DNA of 64,000 bases from JAIEPW01 sp964471915 (GCA_964471915.1 CAYYID010000021.1:16741-80740), one strand, 5' to 3'. Numbered from the stretch's first letter, positions 44,909 through 52,996 are shown. The notes: a model not told the origin generated them from the sequence alone. Made by a program: numbers and translations.

Positions 44909-45375
44909 AGAACGGGGGCATCCCCCACCATCCCCCGAACTGCAACGACCAAACTTGCAAGTCGTGCTGCTCCAGGTACTTTCGCCCAGTTCTCCGGATC
45001 GCGAAAACGCCTCACAACCGTTCCGAGCCAGATTTCGTCTATCTGAATCGACAGCCGGTTCGCCGCCGCGCAGTTGCTTCTTGGACGGTTCGAACCTGGT
45101 TCCCGTCCGAGCCGCCGTTGCCGGTAACCCCAGCGCCCTGCTTCAGGGAAGGTTTGAATTCATTGGGTGTTTCGCGGGAGCGCCCGAATTTACGATGGAG
45201 CCGAGGCGCCTGGACCTGCAGGTCTTCGGGCCCCTCCGGCGAGATGGAAAAGTCCGTCAGTAGCGGTCTGAGGCGAATTCGAGGTGTCTTCGCAGATAGG
45301 TTAAGTGCTTCGCTAGCATCCGGTTGGCGGGATTGGCTCCGCAGTTCGGGGGATGGTGGGGGATGCCCCCGTTCT
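44909..45375. repeat. 467-bp element bounded by perfect 35-bp inverted repeats
   Basis: The left end (44909-44943) begins AGAACGGGGGCATCCCCC. The right end (45341-45375) is its exact 35-base reverse complement, ending GATGCCCCCGTTCT. Each end contains an internal GGGGG/CCCCC palindrome, and the flanks beyond the ends also mirror each other roughly (CAAGAACGGGCAAG on the left, CTGCCTCGTTCTGCC on the right). A third, solitary copy lies at 41268. The 397-bp interior has no complete gene; the reading frame described at 44955-45263 is the best candidate for coding remains. The form suggests a MITE-like nonautonomous mobile element, or a large cruciform/structured RNA. No target duplication was established. 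Confidence 0.7.
44955..45263 (+). pseudogene. Possible coding remnant inside the inverted-repeat element
   Basis: The frame from TTG 44955 to TAG 45261-45263 has coding-like codon use in its second half (NLVPVRAAVAGNPSALLQG, then TMEPRRLDLQVFGPLRRDG). It lacks a plausible start and its first half is poor. It resembles the C-terminal tail of a larger protein captured by or stranded in the element. I do not recognise the family. Confidence 0.25.
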
Positions 45376-45425
45376 GCCTCGTTCTGCCCCGTTCTGCGCG
45401 CGTTCTGCCCCGTCCTGCCCCGCGG
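45370..45425 (+). repeat. Short tandem repeat (CGTTCTGCCC units)
   Basis: Immediately to the right of the 35-bp inverted repeat, imperfect units of CGTTCTGCCTC, CGTTCTGCCC, CGTTCTGCGCG, CGTTCTGCCC and CGTCCTGCCC follow one another. The first unit overlaps the end of the inverted repeat. It looks like slippage growth at the element boundary. Confidence 0.55.
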
Positions 45426-45533
45426 GTGCCTGCCGCCAGCTGATGACGGCGGTCCGATTGGGCAATCCGCGGTTGCGATGCAGAACCGCGATCTCCCGTT
45501 CCCCGGCCCGCGCGGTTGTTAGAGAATACTTCC

Positions 45534-46511
45534 ATGCGTTTCAGTACCTACTTCTTGGTTCTTACGGCGGTGGCCGTCGCCCGGGCGCAGCAGGGCGTGC
45601 CCACGCCCTCGCTCGCCGATGATGAGAAGAACCCACGCCTGATGGCCGGGCTGGAACGGCGCACGGTGACGGTGGACGGGCGCGAGCGCGTCTTCTACAT
45701 CCACAAGCCCGCCGGACTCAAGACTCCCGCGCCGGCGCTTTTCGCCCTCCACGGCGGCAACGGGACCGCCCCGCGCCGGGCGCAGCAGACTGGGTTCAAC
45801 GCGATCGCGGACCGGGACAAGTTCCTGGCCGTCTATCCCCAGGGCGTGAACTACGGCTGGAACGACGGCCGCAACACGGACTTCCTGAAAGCCCGGCACG
45901 AGAACGCCGACGACATCGGGTTCTTCCGCGCCATGTTCGCGGCGCTCACCAGCTCGGGCGAAGCCGACGCGAAGCGGCTCTACGTTGTCGGCGGTTCCAA
46001 CGGCGGCATGATGACGCACCGGCTGGCGTGCGACATCACCGGACAACTGGCCGCGGTGACGATCATGGTGGCGAGCCTGCCAGAGCCGCTGGCGCCCGCG
46101 TGCCGCCCCTCGCGGCCGCTGCCGGTGCTGATGATGAACGGCACGGCGGACCCCCTGGTGCGGTTCGACGGCGGCGTGGTGGCGTTGCGCGAGGACAACG
46201 GGCGAACCATTCCGGTGCTGGACACCGTGGCGTTCTGGCGCAAGGCGAACGGCTGTCCCGAGAAGGCCAAGGAGTCGCAGGTGCCGGATCGCGACCCGGA
46301 GGACAGCATGCGGACCGACGTCTTCACGTGGGCGCCGTGCAAGGGCGGCTCCGAGGTGGTCTTCTACAAGATGAACGGCGCGGGCCACGGCCTGCCGGGA
46401 CGCTCCCGGGTGAAGAGCGAGGCCGCCGAGCGGCTGGGCGGAAAGTCGAGCAACGACTTCGATTCCAGCGAGGAAGCGTGGGCGTTCGTGAAACGGTTCG
46501 TATTGCCCTAG
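45534..46511 (+). CDS. Polyhydroxybutyrate-depolymerase-like (LpqC/Esterase-PHB) secreted esterase
   Basis: 325 aa, secreted (MRFSTYFLVLTAVAVARAQQ). LIP-type alpha/beta fold: ERVFYIHKPAGLKTPAPALFALHGGNGTA provides the oxyanion region. GFNAIADRDKFLAVYPQGVNYGWNDGRN is characteristic of the PHB depolymerase/feruloyl esterase group, and the nucleophile lies in LYVVGGSNGGMMTHRLACD. MMNGTADPLVRFDGG carries the acid, and NGAGHGLPG the His. Substrate could be a polyester or a hemicellulose-linked ester. GAGAAT (45522-45527) sits 6 bp before the ATG, consistent with leaderless transcription. It begins a three-gene run with DUF1697 and a SRPBCC-like gene. Confidence 0.88.
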   Translation: MRFSTYFLVLTAVAVARAQQGVPTPSLADDEKNPRLMAGLERRTVTVDGRERVFYIHKPAGLKTPAPALFALHGGNGTAPRRAQQTGFNAIADRDKFLAVYPQGVNYGWNDGRNTDFLKARHENADDIGFFRAMFAALTSSGEADAKRLYVVGGSNGGMMTHRLACDITGQLAAVTIMVASLPEPLAPACRPSRPLPVLMMNGTADPLVRFDGGVVALREDNGRTIPVLDTVAFWRKANGCPEKAKESQVPDRDPEDSMRTDVFTWAPCKGGSEVVFYKMNGAGHGLPGRSRVKSEAAERLGGKSSNDFDSSEEAWAFVKRFVLP

Positions 46512-46521
46512 CGGAGCCGGA

Positions 46522-47046
46522 ATGCCACGCTACGTCGCGTTCCTGCGCGCGATCAACGTGGGCGGACGCAACGTCACCATGGAGACGCTGCGCTCGGTGC
46601 TGGCGCCGCTGCAACTCGGGAATCTGGGGACCTTCATCGCCAGCGGGAACGTCATCTTCGAAACCAGGGCCGCCCCGGCGAAGCTGGAGACGCGGATCGC
46701 GCACACGCTGGAAGCCGGGCTGGGCTATCCGGTAAAGACCATGCTGCGCTCGTTCGAGGAAGTCCGCGCGATCGACGCCGTGGCGCGCAGCCTGCCGGAG
46801 AGCACCGCGAAGAACGTCGGGTTGCTGGCCGCGGAGCCCGCCGCCGCGGCGGTGCAGGCGTTCCTGAAGCTGCAGACGCCGCTCGACAAGCTGGAGGTCC
46901 GGGGGCGGGAGCTGTACTGGCTGTCGCAGGTGAAGCAGAGCGAGTCCGCGCTGTTCAAAGTCGATTTCGAGCGGGTGCTGCAGGTCCCGCTGACGATGCG
47001 CGGCGCGAGCACGATCGCGAAGCTGTGCGCCAAGTATCCGGCGTGA
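46522..47046 (+). CDS. DUF1697 family protein
   Basis: 174 aa, cytoplasmic. The opening MPRYVAFLRAINVGGRNVTMETLRSVL and the following NLGTFIASGNVIFET are diagnostic of DUF1697, a widespread family of unknown biochemical function with a ferredoxin-like fold. The middle contains TAKNVGLLAAEPAAAAVQAFL, and the end LTMRGASTIAKLCAKYP matches the family's conserved T-x-R-N/G-x-x-T-x-x-K/L terminus. It lies 10 bp after the esterase gene with GCGGAGCCGG as a weak Shine-Dalgarno, so co-transcription is likely. No role in esterase function can be read from the sequence. Confidence 0.9.
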   Translation: MPRYVAFLRAINVGGRNVTMETLRSVLAPLQLGNLGTFIASGNVIFETRAAPAKLETRIAHTLEAGLGYPVKTMLRSFEEVRAIDAVARSLPESTAKNVGLLAAEPAAAAVQAFLKLQTPLDKLEVRGRELYWLSQVKQSESALFKVDFERVLQVPLTMRGASTIAKLCAKYPA

Positions 47047-47076
47047 CCCGGCCCTCCGAGGAGCGAAACTAAGGAC

Positions 47077-47790
47077 ATGATCGCAACGCTGACGCTGGCC
47101 GCGTGGATCGCCGCCGCGCCGGAACCCGTGCAGCGGACGTATGAGGCTTACGCCGCGGCGGAGGAAATCCGGATGCGGGCCGAGTTGGGCGGCGGCGCAT
47201 TCTTTCCCGCGGACGGCCGGGAGCGGCTGCGGCGCGGCGAGACGCTGGTGGAGAACGTGAGCCCGCCGGCGGTGCCGAACGGCCTCATCCACCACCGGCG
47301 CGCGCGAGCGTACGCGCCGCGGGCGAGCTACCTGCAGGCGCTCGCGCTGGTAGAGGATTACGCGAACTACCCGCGCGTGTTCCGGCCCGACATTCAGGCC
47401 GCGCGGGTGCTGGCGCGCGAGGGGCACGACGCGCGCGTGTTTCTGCAGATCGTCAAGAAGAGGATCCTCACGGCGACGCTCGACACCGAGCACGAGATCC
47501 GGTACACGGAACTCGACGCCCGGCGCGGCTACAGCTTCACGCGGACCACGAAGGCGGCGGAAGCCGGCCGGTCCGACCGGGGGTTCCTCTGGGACATCCG
47601 GTCGCACTGGCGGTTCTGGGAAGCCGACGGCGGCGTGTACATCCAGGTGGAATCGATTTCGTTGTCGCGGGACGCGCCGCCGGGGCTCGGCTGGATCGTC
47701 AACGGCTTTGTCCAGAGCGTGCACCGGGACTTCCTGGTGCACCTGGTGGAAGCAACGTGCCGGGCGCTCACCGGAGGCGCGGGGAACTGA
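47077..47790 (+). CDS. SRPBCC/START-like lipid-binding-fold protein, possibly exported
   Basis: 237 aa. The first 14 residues (MIATLTLAAWIAAA) form a short leader. The C-terminal two-thirds match the SRPBCC (polyketide-cyclase/START-like) pattern: ALVEDYANYPRVFRPDIQAARVLAREG (the DY-x-x-YP-x-x-x-P motif), then beta strands FLQIVKKRILTATLDTEHEIRYTEL and HWRFWEADGGVYIQVESISLSRDAP. A long closing helix follows, FVQSVHRDFLVHLVEATCRAL. Such proteins bind hydrophobic ligands; the ligand is unknown. AAGGAC lies directly before the ATG and GAGGAGCG about 15 bp upstream. It ends 1 bp from the stop of the convergent permease gene. Confidence 0.75.
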   Translation: MIATLTLAAWIAAAPEPVQRTYEAYAAAEEIRMRAELGGGAFFPADGRERLRRGETLVENVSPPAVPNGLIHHRRARAYAPRASYLQALALVEDYANYPRVFRPDIQAARVLAREGHDARVFLQIVKKRILTATLDTEHEIRYTELDARRGYSFTRTTKAAEAGRSDRGFLWDIRSHWRFWEADGGVYIQVESISLSRDAPPGLGWIVNGFVQSVHRDFLVHLVEATCRALTGGAGN

Positions 47791-47791
47791 G

Positions 47792-50257
47792 TCAGTCGAC
47801 GCGCAGCGCTTCCAGCGGATCCACGCGCGTGGCGCGGCGCACCGGCAGGTAACTCGCGGCCAGGGCGCTGAGCGCGAGCAATCCCGCCGCGGCCGTGAGC
47901 GCCAGCGGATCCAGGGGCTGCACACCGAACAGGACGCTCGCCACGTAGCGCGAGAGCGCGGCCGCGCCCGCCAGCCCGAGCCCCACGCCGATGGCGACCA
48001 GCAGTCCGGTCTGGCGCAGCACCAGCGCGGCGACGTTAGCGGTCTCCGCGCCCAGCGCCATGCGGATGCCGATCTCCCGGGTGCGGCGCGCGACCGAGAA
48101 GGCGAGAACGCCATACAGGCCGACGGCGGCGAGCGCCGTGGCCACCAGCGCAAAGCCCGCGGTGAGTTGCGCGAGCAGCCGCTCAGTGACCAGCGCCTGA
48201 TCGAGGATCGCTTCCACGCTGCGGACGTCGGCGAGCGGCAGATTGGGATCGAGGGCGCGGACCAGCGGGCGGAGCAGGGCGGCGGTCTGCATAGGGTCGC
48301 CGCTCGTGCGCACGTACAGAGTGAGCCCGCCGGAACCCATGGAGTCTGCCACCTGAGCGGCGGGCAGGTAGCAGAAGCGGGGCGGGGCGTCGCGCACGTC
48401 GGTATAGCGAGCATCCTTCACCACGCCGACGACCTCGGTATCCAGCTTGCCGTCGAACCCGATCCGCTTGCCGACGGCGCTCTGTCCCGGCCAGAAGTAA
48501 CGGGCCATGGTCTCGTTGATAATGGCGACGCCCGGCGCGCCCTCGCGGTCCTGCGCCGTGAAATCGCGTCCGGCGGCGAGGGCCATGCCGACGGTTTCGA
48601 AGTAGCGCGGCGTCACCACGTCGGTGTGCGGGCTATGGCGCTCGTTCGGCTTGGGCGTGTAGCCTTCGGCCACCATGCCGTTGATGTCGAATTCTCCAGT
48701 AAGCAGGCCGATATTGCCAGCCGAAGCCGCGCGCACGCCGGGCAGCGCGCGGATCTGCTCCAGCAGGGTTTCGAAGAAGCGGTTCATCTGGGCGCCGGTG
48801 TACTTGTTGAGCGCGGGGGTGACGGTGGCGGTGAGCAGGTTCTGCCGGTCGAAGCCGAGGTCCACGGAGCGGAGGTTCGCCAGCGTGCGCAGGAACAGCG
48901 CGGCGCCGGCCAGCAGCATCAGTGACAGTGCGACTTGCGCGACCACCAGCGAGCCGCGGAGGCTGAAGAGCCGGAGGTCGCCGCCCTGGGAGTCCCGTTG
49001 CAGGGATGGCGCCAGGGTGATGCGCCGCGCGAACCGCGCCGGCGCCAGGCCGAACAGGATCGCGCACAGCAGCGCCACCGCGGTCACGAAGGCGAACACC
49101 CGGTAGTCGAGCGTCACGTGGCGGCTCAAGGCGACGCCGTCAGGCAGGAAGCGGAGCACCGCCTCGCCGATCCACGTCGCGGTGAGGATGCCCAGCGCGC
49201 CGCCCGCGGCCGCCAGTAGCAGGCTTTCCGCCAGGAACTGCCGCAGCAGTTGCCAGCGTCCTGCGCCAAGCGCGGCGCGGATGGAGACCTCGCGTTCGCG
49301 CGCCGTGGCGCGCGCCAGCATGAGGTTGGCGAGGTTCGCGCAGGCGATCAGCAGGACGAAGCCGGTGACCGCGGAGAGGATGTACAGGGGCAGCGCCATG
49401 GTCCGCTGCAGGCGGCCAAAACCCCGAAAGCCGGGCCGCAGTTCGAGCGTCATTTTGTCGCGCTGGGCGGCGGCGCGCGCGCGGCGCTCCGCGGGGACCA
49501 TCGCCAATTCCTCGCCGAGCAGTTGCTGATACAGCACCTTTAGTGACGCCGCGGCGGTGGTCTGGCTGACGCCGGGCTTCAGCCGCCCGAGGATGGTCAG
49601 CCACTGCTGGCGGCGGTTCTGGAGGCGCGTGGCCGGCTCCAGGAACGTAGCCGTCATCATCATGGGCATGTACAGGGCCGGCTCCCGGCTCTGTTCCAGG
49701 CCGTAGAAGCCCGCCGGCGCGACGCCCAGGATCGTAATGGGCTGGCCGTTGAGGATGATCTTGCGCCCGGGAATTTCGGGGTCGGCGCCGAACTGGGTTT
49801 GCCAGAGGGAATGGGAGATCACGGCGACGGGATGCGCGCCGGGGTCGCGGTCGTCTTCAGGGGTGAAGAAGCGGCCGGCGGCCGGCTGCAGACCCAGCAT
49901 TGCGAAGAACCCGCCGCTGACCAGCGCGCCATGGATGCGGCGGGGTTCGCCGGAGCCCGCCAGGTGCAGCGGCACATTCGCCCAGCCGGTGAGGCCGGAG
50001 AGGACTTCGTTGCGGTCCCGGAGGTCGCGGAACATGGGGTAGCTGAAGCTCGCGTTGAAGCCGTCCGCCGAGTGGGAGCCGACGACGACCAGTTGGTCCG
50101 GCGCGGCGGCGGGCAGGCCCTTGAGCAGCGCCTCGTTGACCACGGAGAACAGCGCGGTGTTGGCGCCGATGCCGAGCGCCAGGATCACCATGGCGACGGC
50201 GGCGAAGCCGGGGTTGCGGGCGAAGCCGCGGAGCGCGATGCGGAGGTCGGCGAGCAT
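47792..50257 (-). CDS. ADOP-type orphan ABC transporter permease
   Basis: About 821 aa from the ATG at 50257 (MLADLRIALRGFARNPGFAAVAMVILALGIGANTA). It has the duplicated MacB/FtsX plan: periplasmic core, then VLLIACANLANLMLARATARER and EVSIRAALGAGRWQLLRQFL, then the second half with VARRTREIGIRMALGAE and YLPVRRATRVDPLEALRVD at the end. It lacks the prefix domain and a PadR neighbour, like the copy at 5731-8211. The frame is open for 28 more codons upstream, but this extension has no family similarity. No adjacent ATPase is present, so it must share one encoded elsewhere or work without one. Confidence 0.93.
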   Translation of the reverse strand: MLADLRIALRGFARNPGFAAVAMVILALGIGANTALFSVVNEALLKGLPAAAPDQLVVVGSHSADGFNASFSYPMFRDLRDRNEVLSGLTGWANVPLHLAGSGEPRRIHGALVSGGFFAMLGLQPAAGRFFTPEDDRDPGAHPVAVISHSLWQTQFGADPEIPGRKIILNGQPITILGVAPAGFYGLEQSREPALYMPMMMTATFLEPATRLQNRRQQWLTILGRLKPGVSQTTAAASLKVLYQQLLGEELAMVPAERRARAAAQRDKMTLELRPGFRGFGRLQRTMALPLYILSAVTGFVLLIACANLANLMLARATAREREVSIRAALGAGRWQLLRQFLAESLLLAAAGGALGILTATWIGEAVLRFLPDGVALSRHVTLDYRVFAFVTAVALLCAILFGLAPARFARRITLAPSLQRDSQGGDLRLFSLRGSLVVAQVALSLMLLAGAALFLRTLANLRSVDLGFDRQNLLTATVTPALNKYTGAQMNRFFETLLEQIRALPGVRAASAGNIGLLTGEFDINGMVAEGYTPKPNERHSPHTDVVTPRYFETVGMALAAGRDFTAQDREGAPGVAIINETMARYFWPGQSAVGKRIGFDGKLDTEVVGVVKDARYTDVRDAPPRFCYLPAAQVADSMGSGGLTLYVRTSGDPMQTAALLRPLVRALDPNLPLADVRSVEAILDQALVTERLLAQLTAGFALVATALAAVGLYGVLAFSVARRTREIGIRMALGAETANVAALVLRQTGLLVAIGVGLGLAGAAALSRYVASVLFGVQPLDPLALTAAAGLLALSALAASYLPVRRATRVDPLEALRVD

Positions 50258-50363
50258 GGCGGGAGAGGAGCACGCGGAATGCCGGGTTCGGGCTTTGGTT
50301 TTGAGGCAGTTACGAGGCTGCGAGCGTCCGGTTCCGGACACTGGTGTACGGATTCAGGTGTGT

Positions 50364-50369
50364 TATTCT
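50364..50369 (+). promoter_or_regulatory. -10 box of the tRNA-Val gene
   Basis: TATTCT ends 10 bp before the first base of the tRNA. Because a tRNA transcript begins near its 5' end, this box calibrates what a -10 element looks like in this genome: the TAnnnT class also seen just upstream of many start codons. Confidence 0.5.
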
Positions 50370-50379
50370 AAGGGTTCCC

Positions 50380-50456
50380 GGGCTCGTAGCTCAGTTGGTT
50401 AGAGCGCCTGCTTGACACGCAGGAGGTCGGAAGTTCGAGTCTTCTCGAGCCCACCA
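50380..50456 (+). tRNA. tRNA-Val (anticodon GAC)
   Basis: A complete cloverleaf can be drawn. The acceptor stem GGGCTCG/CGAGCCC encloses a D arm with AGCTCAGTTGGTTAGAGC, an anticodon stem CCTGC/GCAGG with loop TTGACAC (anticodon GAC at 50414-50416, reading GUC/GUU valine codons), and a T arm with GTTCGAGTC. Discriminator A is at 50453 and the CCA end is encoded (50454-50456). Total length is 77 bases. The gene's 3' side borders a gap and then a toxin-antitoxin pair, which is the usual side for integrated DNA, but no repeated att copy of the tRNA 3' end was found within the window. Confidence 0.97.
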
Positions 50457-50839
50457 CTTCCCCTCACATCGCTGGATCCTGGCTTGGCCTCGCGCCCGCG
50501 CGGTCGTACCCGCCTTTTAGAAATCCTTTCCATGTCAAGCTGTATGGAAAGGACAAGCCACCCTGTACCCCTCATACTGCGTCAAGACTCCCAGCCGCAC
50601 CTCGGGATACCGTGGCTGATGTGAGCAGGCAGATTGTGGCGGTCAACGGGGTGGAGTGGCTGGAACTTGAATCACGTGCCCGCGGGGCCGGGATGAGTTC
50701 GGCTTCAGTCGTCAACAGAGAAGTTTGTTCTGAAAACGCCAATGCGCTTTTCGATTGACAGAGGAGATCGATACCCATAAACACGCTCTGTGTATCGCTA
50801 AAACCCGTCCATGAAAACGCGACAAACCCAGTCGAGTAC
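50457..50839. other. 383-bp gap after tRNA-Val with a 9-bp-arm hairpin
   Basis: No convincing gene. CCTTTCCAT (50525-50533) and ATGGAAAGG (50544-50552) form a perfect inverted repeat. Further right, one rightward frame (about 50615-50757: SRQIVAVNGVEWLELESRA and onward to a stop) has a coding flavour and may be the tail of a lost gene. A leftward open frame (50572-50979) exists but reads like antisense noise. Confidence 0.4.
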
Positions 50840-51427
50840 TCACCCCGATGCACCGCCCTGTTCGTCAGCCAGACTGATCCCTTGTTCCTCGCAGAAGTAC
50901 TCAACGAACCCCGGGACGTTCTTCGCGAGGGCGCGCAGAAGGTGCGGTATCGAAACTTGAATGTTCGCGGCTTGTTCATGGAGCTTGGTCACGAACAGGC
51001 CGGCGTCGAGGTCATACAAGCCTCGGAGGAATGTGGAAGGCGCCTCAACATTGATCCCCCAAGGCTGTAAGCTGGCCGCCGGGAAGTGCCGCCGATTGTA
51101 GGTGACAATCAGTTCGGAATGGGAGCGAACTGCGGTAGCGAGTACATGCCGGTCCTTGGGATCGTTCGTCAGGACATCGATGAGTGTCTCAAACCCCTCC
51201 ACCTGCGCCTCCGGGAAGTGCCGCCGCAGTTCATCCGCGCGGCGAAGCGCCTTTTCGGGCGGCATCTCCCACTTTGAGATGAGGTTCCGGGTCACCTCGT
51301 CCATGATTGTTTGGGACCACTTTGGAAGATAGAGGCGAGGTGCCTCCGCCATGCGCAGCAGCGTATCCGCCAATGGCATCGGAATGAGAACGCACGCGTC
51401 CAATACGACGCGGTAGTCGGCCCTCAC
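50840..51427 (-). CDS. PIN-domain RNase toxin
   Basis: 195 aa. PIN-fold acidic residues are in place: D10 in YRVVLDACVLIPMPL, E44 in SQTIMDEVTRNLI, and D92 in TNDPKDRHVLATAV, followed by LIVTYNRRHFP. A C-terminal helical extension of about 70 aa (LRGLYDLDAGLFVTKLHEQA ... PGFVEYFCEEQ) is longer than in small VapC toxins, and places it with the larger PIN proteins that pair with excisionase-like antitoxins. It would act as a magnesium-dependent RNA endonuclease inhibiting translation. Its ATG overlaps the stop of the upstream HTH gene by 4 bp, the typical coupled antitoxin-toxin order. Confidence 0.88.
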   Translation of the reverse strand: MRADYRVVLDACVLIPMPLADTLLRMAEAPRLYLPKWSQTIMDEVTRNLISKWEMPPEKALRRADELRRHFPEAQVEGFETLIDVLTNDPKDRHVLATAVRSHSELIVTYNRRHFPAASLQPWGINVEAPSTFLRGLYDLDAGLFVTKLHEQAANIQVSIPHLLRALAKNVPGFVEYFCEEQGISLADEQGGASG

Positions 51428-51879
51428 TCGTCTTCGCCACCCTCGGGAATGCCCGTTCGATCATAAAGGCCGGACTCGAATGCCTCGCGCGCGATTCGGT
51501 CGAGTGCTTCCTTCCGCTCAACATCGCGGCGCTTTTGGTGGGCAATCAGATCCTTCAAGTAAATGCGTCGGTGACTGCCTGCCTTGTGATACGGCAAGTC
51601 GCCGGCCTCCAGCAACTTGATCAGATGTGGCCGGGAAACGCCCAGAAGGTCAGCGGCGCGCTGAGTCGTCAATTGCTGATTCTCCGGGATCAGGACAATC
51701 GCCCGGCCCAACCGCATATTCCGCGCAATGTCCTTAAGCAGGCGGTAGACCGCATTCGGTAGCTCAAGCCGCTCCCCATCGGCCCCGACCAAGGCGGGCG
51801 AACCGAGTTGAAGCATTCGATGCAGCTCTCGAATCTGGCCTTCGTCCGACTCCGGCAGAACGACGGGTTGGTGCGGCAT
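51424..51879 (-). CDS. Excisionase/MerR-like HTH antitoxin partner of the PIN protein
   Basis: 151 aa from the ATG at 51879. An ATG two codons earlier exists, but GGAGG is spaced correctly (7 bp) only for the second. The DNA-binding domain lies at about 68-112: QQLTTQRAADLLGVSRPHLIKLLEAGDLPYHK and HRRIYLKDLIAHQ, an excisionase-type winged helix. The N-terminal 60 residues (helical, LPNAVYRLLKDIARNMRLGRAIVLIP) and the acidic C-terminus (AREAFESGLYDRTGIPEGGEDE) would contact the toxin. It likely represses its own operon, possibly at the tandem 15-bp repeats 110-140 bp upstream. The genes are coupled by a 4-bp overlap with the toxin. Confidence 0.88.
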   Translation of the reverse strand: MPHQPVVLPESDEGQIRELHRMLQLGSPALVGADGERLELPNAVYRLLKDIARNMRLGRAIVLIPENQQLTTQRAADLLGVSRPHLIKLLEAGDLPYHKAGSHRRIYLKDLIAHQKRRDVERKEALDRIAREAFESGLYDRTGIPEGGEDE

Positions 51880-51987
51880 GTCCATTCCTCCAACCCAAAG
51901 ATACCATCCATGCGAAATAAACGCACCGCATTCGAATCAATCGAATCGCAGAAAGTCGGGACAGGATGGGCAGGATCGCCGCTCATG

Positions 51988-52017
51988 TAGGAACATCGAA
52001 AATAGGAGCATCGATAA
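51988..52017. repeat. Two tandem 15-bp direct repeats upstream of the HTH/PIN operon
   Basis: TAGGAACATCGAAAA (51988-52002) is followed without a gap by TAGGAGCATCGATAA (52003-52017), two mismatches apart. They lie between the antitoxin start and the convergent end of the bestrophin gene. Candidate iterated binding sites for the HTH protein. Confidence 0.4.
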
Positions 52018-52121
52018 TCTTCTCTATGCACATGCTGCACACCAGGATCAGGATTTCGTGTTCCGGTCACGAACGCCCGCTCTCATTATTTCTCAGCCGC
52101 GAACGGGAGCGTCCGGAGCCG

Positions 52122-52985
52122 CTATGCGCCGCGGTCCGCGAGCAGCGCCGTCAGGTCCTGGTCGATCTTGGCGCAGATCTCCTCGAGCGGCAGGTCGTTT
52201 TCGTCGTCGCCGAACGGACCCTCGATCTCGACGCCGATCTCCTCGATGCCGAAAAACACGTAGGTGATCACGAAGACGTCGAGCACGGCGCCCCAGCCAA
52301 ACTGGTCCACGAGCGCGAACGGCAGCGAGTAGCAGTACAGGATCAGGGCGCGCCGCAAGTGGACCACATACGCAAACGGCAGCGGCGTCGTCCGGATCCG
52401 TTCGCAGGCGCCCACGTAGTCGATCAGGAGCTGCACGTTGTGATCGAGCATGCCGAGAACGTAATCGCTGATGCGCCCCTCCCGCGCTGCCGCGGCCAGT
52501 TGTCCGGTAAGCTGCCGCGCGGCGTATAGCGGACGGTGCGGTGCTGCCTCCAGCCCGGCCGCGTCCGCAGCGCCCAGCCGGCCGGCCATCGGGCCGATGC
52601 CCGCGCTGCCGCGCAGGTGGAGCATCGCCGCATACGGCAGGGCGATCGTCCAGTGGACCACGGGCCCGGCCGCCGCGCCCAGGTGCGTCACCGCCAGCCG
52701 CGCCAGGTTGCGCGTCTCGTTCACGATGCCGCCCCACAGCTTGCGGCCTTCCCAGAAGCGCTCATAGCTCGCGTTCGTGCGAAAGACCAGCAGCAGGCCG
52801 AGCGCAAACCCGGTGAGCGTGTGCACGCTCAGCGGGATCGCCACCGGCTGGACGTACCGGTGAAACGCCACCACCGCCGCCGCCCACAGCACGCAGGCGG
52901 CAACGCGCCCGATGATCTCGCGGACCATCGAACCGCGGATATCGAAGAAGTGGTCAAACCACCGGTGCGGGTCGTATTGAATCAT
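52122..52985 (-). CDS. Bestrophin-like (UPF0187/YneE) ion-channel family protein
   Basis: 287 aa, inner-membrane. It begins MIQYDPHRWFDHFFDIRGSMVREI, with hydrophobic segments near 28-45 and 58-72. The bestrophin signature appears in VFRTNASYERFWEGRKLWGGIVNETRNLARLA. Later membrane segments (LPFAYVVHLRRALILYCYSLPFALVDQFGW, VFVITYVFFGIEEIGVEIEGPFG) end in the conserved acidic tail E-x-P-FG-x-D-x-NDLPLE. Bacterial members are pentameric cation channels. The start is the ATG at 52985; the same frame is open much further upstream, but that stretch overlaps the oxidase gene out of frame. The oxidase stop lies 11 bp upstream, so it is the third gene of the gpmI operon. Confidence 0.92.
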   Translation of the reverse strand: MIQYDPHRWFDHFFDIRGSMVREIIGRVAACVLWAAAVVAFHRYVQPVAIPLSVHTLTGFALGLLLVFRTNASYERFWEGRKLWGGIVNETRNLARLAVTHLGAAAGPVVHWTIALPYAAMLHLRGSAGIGPMAGRLGAADAAGLEAAPHRPLYAARQLTGQLAAAAREGRISDYVLGMLDHNVQLLIDYVGACERIRTTPLPFAYVVHLRRALILYCYSLPFALVDQFGWGAVLDVFVITYVFFGIEEIGVEIEGPFGDDENDLPLEEICAKIDQDLTALLADRGA

Positions 52986-52996
52986 GGCAATGGCCG

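Noticed and set aside
45341..45375. G-quadruplex-forming signal in the GGGGGATGGTGGGGG tract
   Set aside because: Only two of the G-runs are long enough, and the GGGGG/CCCCC pairing is the more stable structure; the repeat explanation covers it.
50572..50979. Leftward frame of 135 codons between tRNA-Val and the PIN gene
   Set aside because: It overlaps the PIN gene out of frame and is Ser/Thr/Arg-rich with no structure; a rightward fragment in the same gap has slightly better coding character.
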